From Methanobrevibacter sp. (lineage in GTDB: Archaea; Methanobacteriota; Methanobacteria; Methanobacteriales; Methanobacteriaceae), in contig JAFRFD010000103.1 in assembly GCA_017434525.1 (NCBI GenBank), positions 1 to 64,000 of the forward strand: a DNA stretch of 64,000 bases, read 5' to 3'. The translations under genes were made by a program, and so were the position numbers. Positions within the stretch are counted from its first letter, which is position 1. Each line of letters starts with the position of its first letter. The notes under the pieces are model-generated. The model saw only the letters and a program-made list of their open reading frames with translations. It was not told the DNA's origin and ran no database searches. This document shows, piece by piece, positions 62,033 through 64,000 of this stretch.

Positions 62033-63178
62033 CTATTCCTCCTTAAGTCCAATCCATGTGACATCATTTTCTGGCACTTTGGTTTTTTCATATGCTTCCA
62101 AGATTGCTTCAGGTGTAATGTCTCTTCCACCTAAACCTGCAATGAATCCATAAATCTCTTTATCGACTTTAACTTTCATGTCAGCATATAATGCGCCACC
62201 GATTCCGAATGAGAAGTTTTTATCGATTACAGCTATTTTTTCACAATTTTTGACTGCTTCTTTAATCTCTTCAACAGGGAATGGTCTGTAGGCTCTGATT
62301 TTAAGTAAACCTACTTTTTCGCCTTTTTCTCTTAATTGGTCAACCATAACTCTAAGGGTACTGCAAAGGGAACCCATTGCAACAAAGATGATTTCAGCAT
62401 CTTCGGTTTTGTATGGGTCAACAAGACCGTATTTTCTTCCGAAGATTTCTGCAAATTCATCGCAAGTTTTTTGGATTACTTCCATAGAATTAGTCATTGC
62501 GACTTCCATGTCATGTCTTGCTTCTGTATAGTAATCCGGATCAGCAAAGTTACCAATGGACATTGGTTCTTTAGGGTCAAGAAATGCATGTTCTGGAACA
62601 TATGGAGGTAAAAACTTATCCACGCTTTCTTGATCTGGAATTTCAACAGGTTCTACTGTGTGGGTTAAAATAAATCCGTCTAAACATACCATTGATGGAA
62701 GCAATACGTCAGGATTTTCTGAAACTTTATATGCCATTAATGTGGTATCCAATGCTTCCTGTGCATTTTCAACATATATTTGCAACCATCCTGCATCTCT
62801 TTGTGCAATTGAATCTTGTTGGTCGTTCCAAATGTTTAATGGTGCAGATATTGCTCTGTTTGCATCTGCCAAAACGATAGGCACTCTCATACCTGCTGCA
62901 GCATATAAAATTTCATGCATCAACATTAATCCTTGTGAAGATGTTGCTGTAAATACTCTTACTCCAGCACCACTAGCTCCAACAGCAGCACTGATTGCAC
63001 TGTGTTCAGATTCTACTTTGACATATTTAGCATCAATTTTTTCATCAGCAACATATTGTGCTAAGTATTCAGAAATTGTAGTTTGTGGAGTAATTGGATA
63101 AACAGGAATAACTTTTGGTTTAGCTAATCTTACAGCCTCTGCGACTGCTTTATTTGAGGTCATTACTTCTTTTACCAT
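62033..63178 (-). CDS. porA: Pyruvate:ferredoxin oxidoreductase alpha subunit
   Basis: 381 residues. [19 protein letters not shown] (about 21-39) and [28 protein letters not shown] bind pyruvate and TPP. The C-terminal domain begins near 250 ([23 protein letters not shown]). It makes pyruvate from acetyl-CoA and CO2 in anabolism. GTGAT precedes the ATG. Confidence 0.95.
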   Translation of the reverse strand: MVKEVMTSNKAVAEAVRLAKPKVIPVYPITPQTTISEYLAQYVADEKIDAKYVKVESEHSAISAAVGASGAGVRVFTATSSQGLMLMHEILYAAAGMRVPIVLADANRAISAPLNIWNDQQDSIAQRDAGWLQIYVENAQEALDTTLMAYKVSENPDVLLPSMVCLDGFILTHTVEPVEIPDQESVDKFLPPYVPEHAFLDPKEPMSIGNFADPDYYTEARHDMEVAMTNSMEVIQKTCDEFAEIFGRKYGLVDPYKTEDAEIIFVAMGSLCSTLRVMVDQLREKGEKVGLLKIRAYRPFPVEEIKEAVKNCEKIAVIDKNFSFGIGGALYADMKVKVDKEIYGFIAGLGGRDITPEAILEAYEKTKVPENDVTWIGLKEE

Positions 63179-63191
63179 TTAATCACTCTCT

Positions 63192-63434
63192 TTATTCTTT
63201 TACCATTTCGATTGCATCGGAAGGACATTCGTTTGCACAAATTCCGCATCCTTTACAGTAATCGTAATTTATGTCATGTTGTTTGTTTACGCTGGAATCT
63301 GGACAGAATATAATGCAATTATCACAATCAATACATTTTTCTTTATCTAAAATAGGTTTAAATGTTCTCCAGCTTCCAGTTTTGTTATTTTTACTATTAC
63401 CTGGGGTTTTAATTACACATCCTATACTTACCAT
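63192..63434 (-). CDS. porD: Pyruvate:ferredoxin oxidoreductase delta (ferredoxin) subunit
   Basis: 80 residues from ATG 63434, behind GAGGGTGA. Two ferredoxin motifs ([13 protein letters not shown] and [16 protein letters not shown]) are separated by about 20 residues. The residues [11 protein letters not shown] just before the first motif are typical of PorD. Confidence 0.93.
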   Translation of the reverse strand: MVSIGCVIKTPGNSKNNKTGSWRTFKPILDKEKCIDCDNCIIFCPDSSVNKQHDINYDYCKGCGICANECPSDAIEMVKE

Positions 63435-63445
63435 TCTATTCACCC

Positions 63446-63967
63446 TCATCCCATATCATAAGCTTTTTTAGTAGCTTCTACATTCAGCTCTCCGACTTTG
63501 CCAGGGAATGTTTCCTTAATCACTTCTAAAAGTGAATCAATACTTACAGCTTGGGTTTTCTTAGCGAAATATCCTAAAATAATAGTATTTACAATGTTTC
63601 TGCCTAACATGTCTAATGCAATTCCAGTAGCATCAATACTGTACACTTCATGCTCTCCGCTGCCTTCAAACTCGGTAGTGTTGATAGTCACTTCAGTATT
63701 GTCTTTGATTCCTGAAAATACATCTACTACATTCAATAATCCGTCGTCTAATACCAGTACGTAGTCCGGATTATATACTTGATATCTTAAATCAATTGGC
63801 TTGTCATCAATTCTTGTGAAAGCCATAACTGGAGCTCCTCTACGTTCAACTCCAAAGAATGGAAAAGCCTGGGAGTAGTTGCCGTCTTTGAATGCTGCTT
63901 TTGCTAAAATTTCAGCAGCTGTTACAGCACCTTGTCCGCCTCTTCCATGAAAACGAATTTCAATCAT
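63446..63967 (-). CDS. porC: Pyruvate:ferredoxin oxidoreductase gamma subunit
   Basis: 173 residues from ATG 63967, which lies 8 bp behind GGAGG; the ORF's earlier ATG would overlap that site. [21 protein letters not shown] is the family's start. It is the first gene of porCDABEF. Sequence behind it to the window edge is AT-rich and probably holds the promoter. Confidence 0.94.
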
Positions 63968-64000
63968 TAATTTTTCCTCCATATATTTATCATGTATAAT

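Overview
This window reads as a chromosomal segment of a hydrogenotrophic methanogen of the Methanobacteriales, most likely the genus Methanobrevibacter. The basis is low G+C with very AT-rich spacers, large secreted adhesin-like proteins, pseudomurein-type cell biology, archaeal information genes (RadB, ABCE1, Pth2, aEF-1beta, archaeal tRNAs) and methanogenesis genes ([Fe]-hydrogenase Hmd with the whole Hcg cofactor set, MvhD, MfnE, pyruvate:ferredoxin oxidoreductase). Ribosome binding sites are GGTGAT/GGAGG-like, several starts look leaderless, and many start codons were moved downstream to the first codon behind such a site.

Layout. 0-1 kb is accessory: a TnpB C-terminus with an omegaRNA-like right end, short iterons and an MntA/HepT toxin-antitoxin pair. 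1.3-19.5 kb: thiI, two giant adhesins (one with a papain-like protease, one with an SGNH esterase), a TumA/TumE-like pair, fbp, an ABC exporter pair, a CDP-alcohol phosphatidyltransferase, Sua5, radB and a tightly overlapping PLP enzyme / Fe-S / DGC-domain trio. 19.5-28 kb is the [Fe]-hydrogenase locus: hmd, a second hmd with an N-terminal extension, hcgA-F on the minus strand and hcgG diverging. 28.4-31.4 kb holds a SecB-like protein, a truncated FdhA-like protein, FdhB and MvhD. It is followed by about 1 kb of non-coding DNA that repeats this operon's promoter and terminator without its genes. 32.5-37.8 kb: nicotianamine-synthase homologue, ABCE1, a frameshifted Rpn-like gene, pth2, mfnE, a zinc-ribbon protein and aEF-1beta. 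37.8-39.4 kb is a long structured intergenic region with a candidate small RNA and a 36-residue Cys-rich peptide gene behind iron-box-like palindromes. 39.4-47 kb: DUF4012, Tad-type secretion, methyltransferase, a HATPase/STAS pair, TctA and MarR. 47-53 kb: feoB, feoA, a zinc ribbon and cbiMNQO. 53-64 kb: a polysaccharide polymerase, a ferredoxin, tRNA-Leu and tRNA-Thr, a PhoU-like regulator, fumarase alpha, a histidine kinase and porCDABEF.

The most interesting theme is metal economy. The Ni-free hydrogenase Hmd and its cofactor genes, an FdhA-like/FdhB/MvhD set that could feed electrons from F420H2 into heterodisulfide reductase without a NiFe-hydrogenase, a nicotianamine-like metallophore synthase and a Ni/Co importer all lie near copies of a GTAATAC/GTATTAC motif. 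Separately, TTTAGG-N4-CCTAAA palindromes of DtxR type mark feoB, feoA, hcgG and the Cys-rich micropeptide. I infer that the window carries parts of a nickel-limitation regulon and an iron regulon that meet at the hmd/hcgG divergent promoter.
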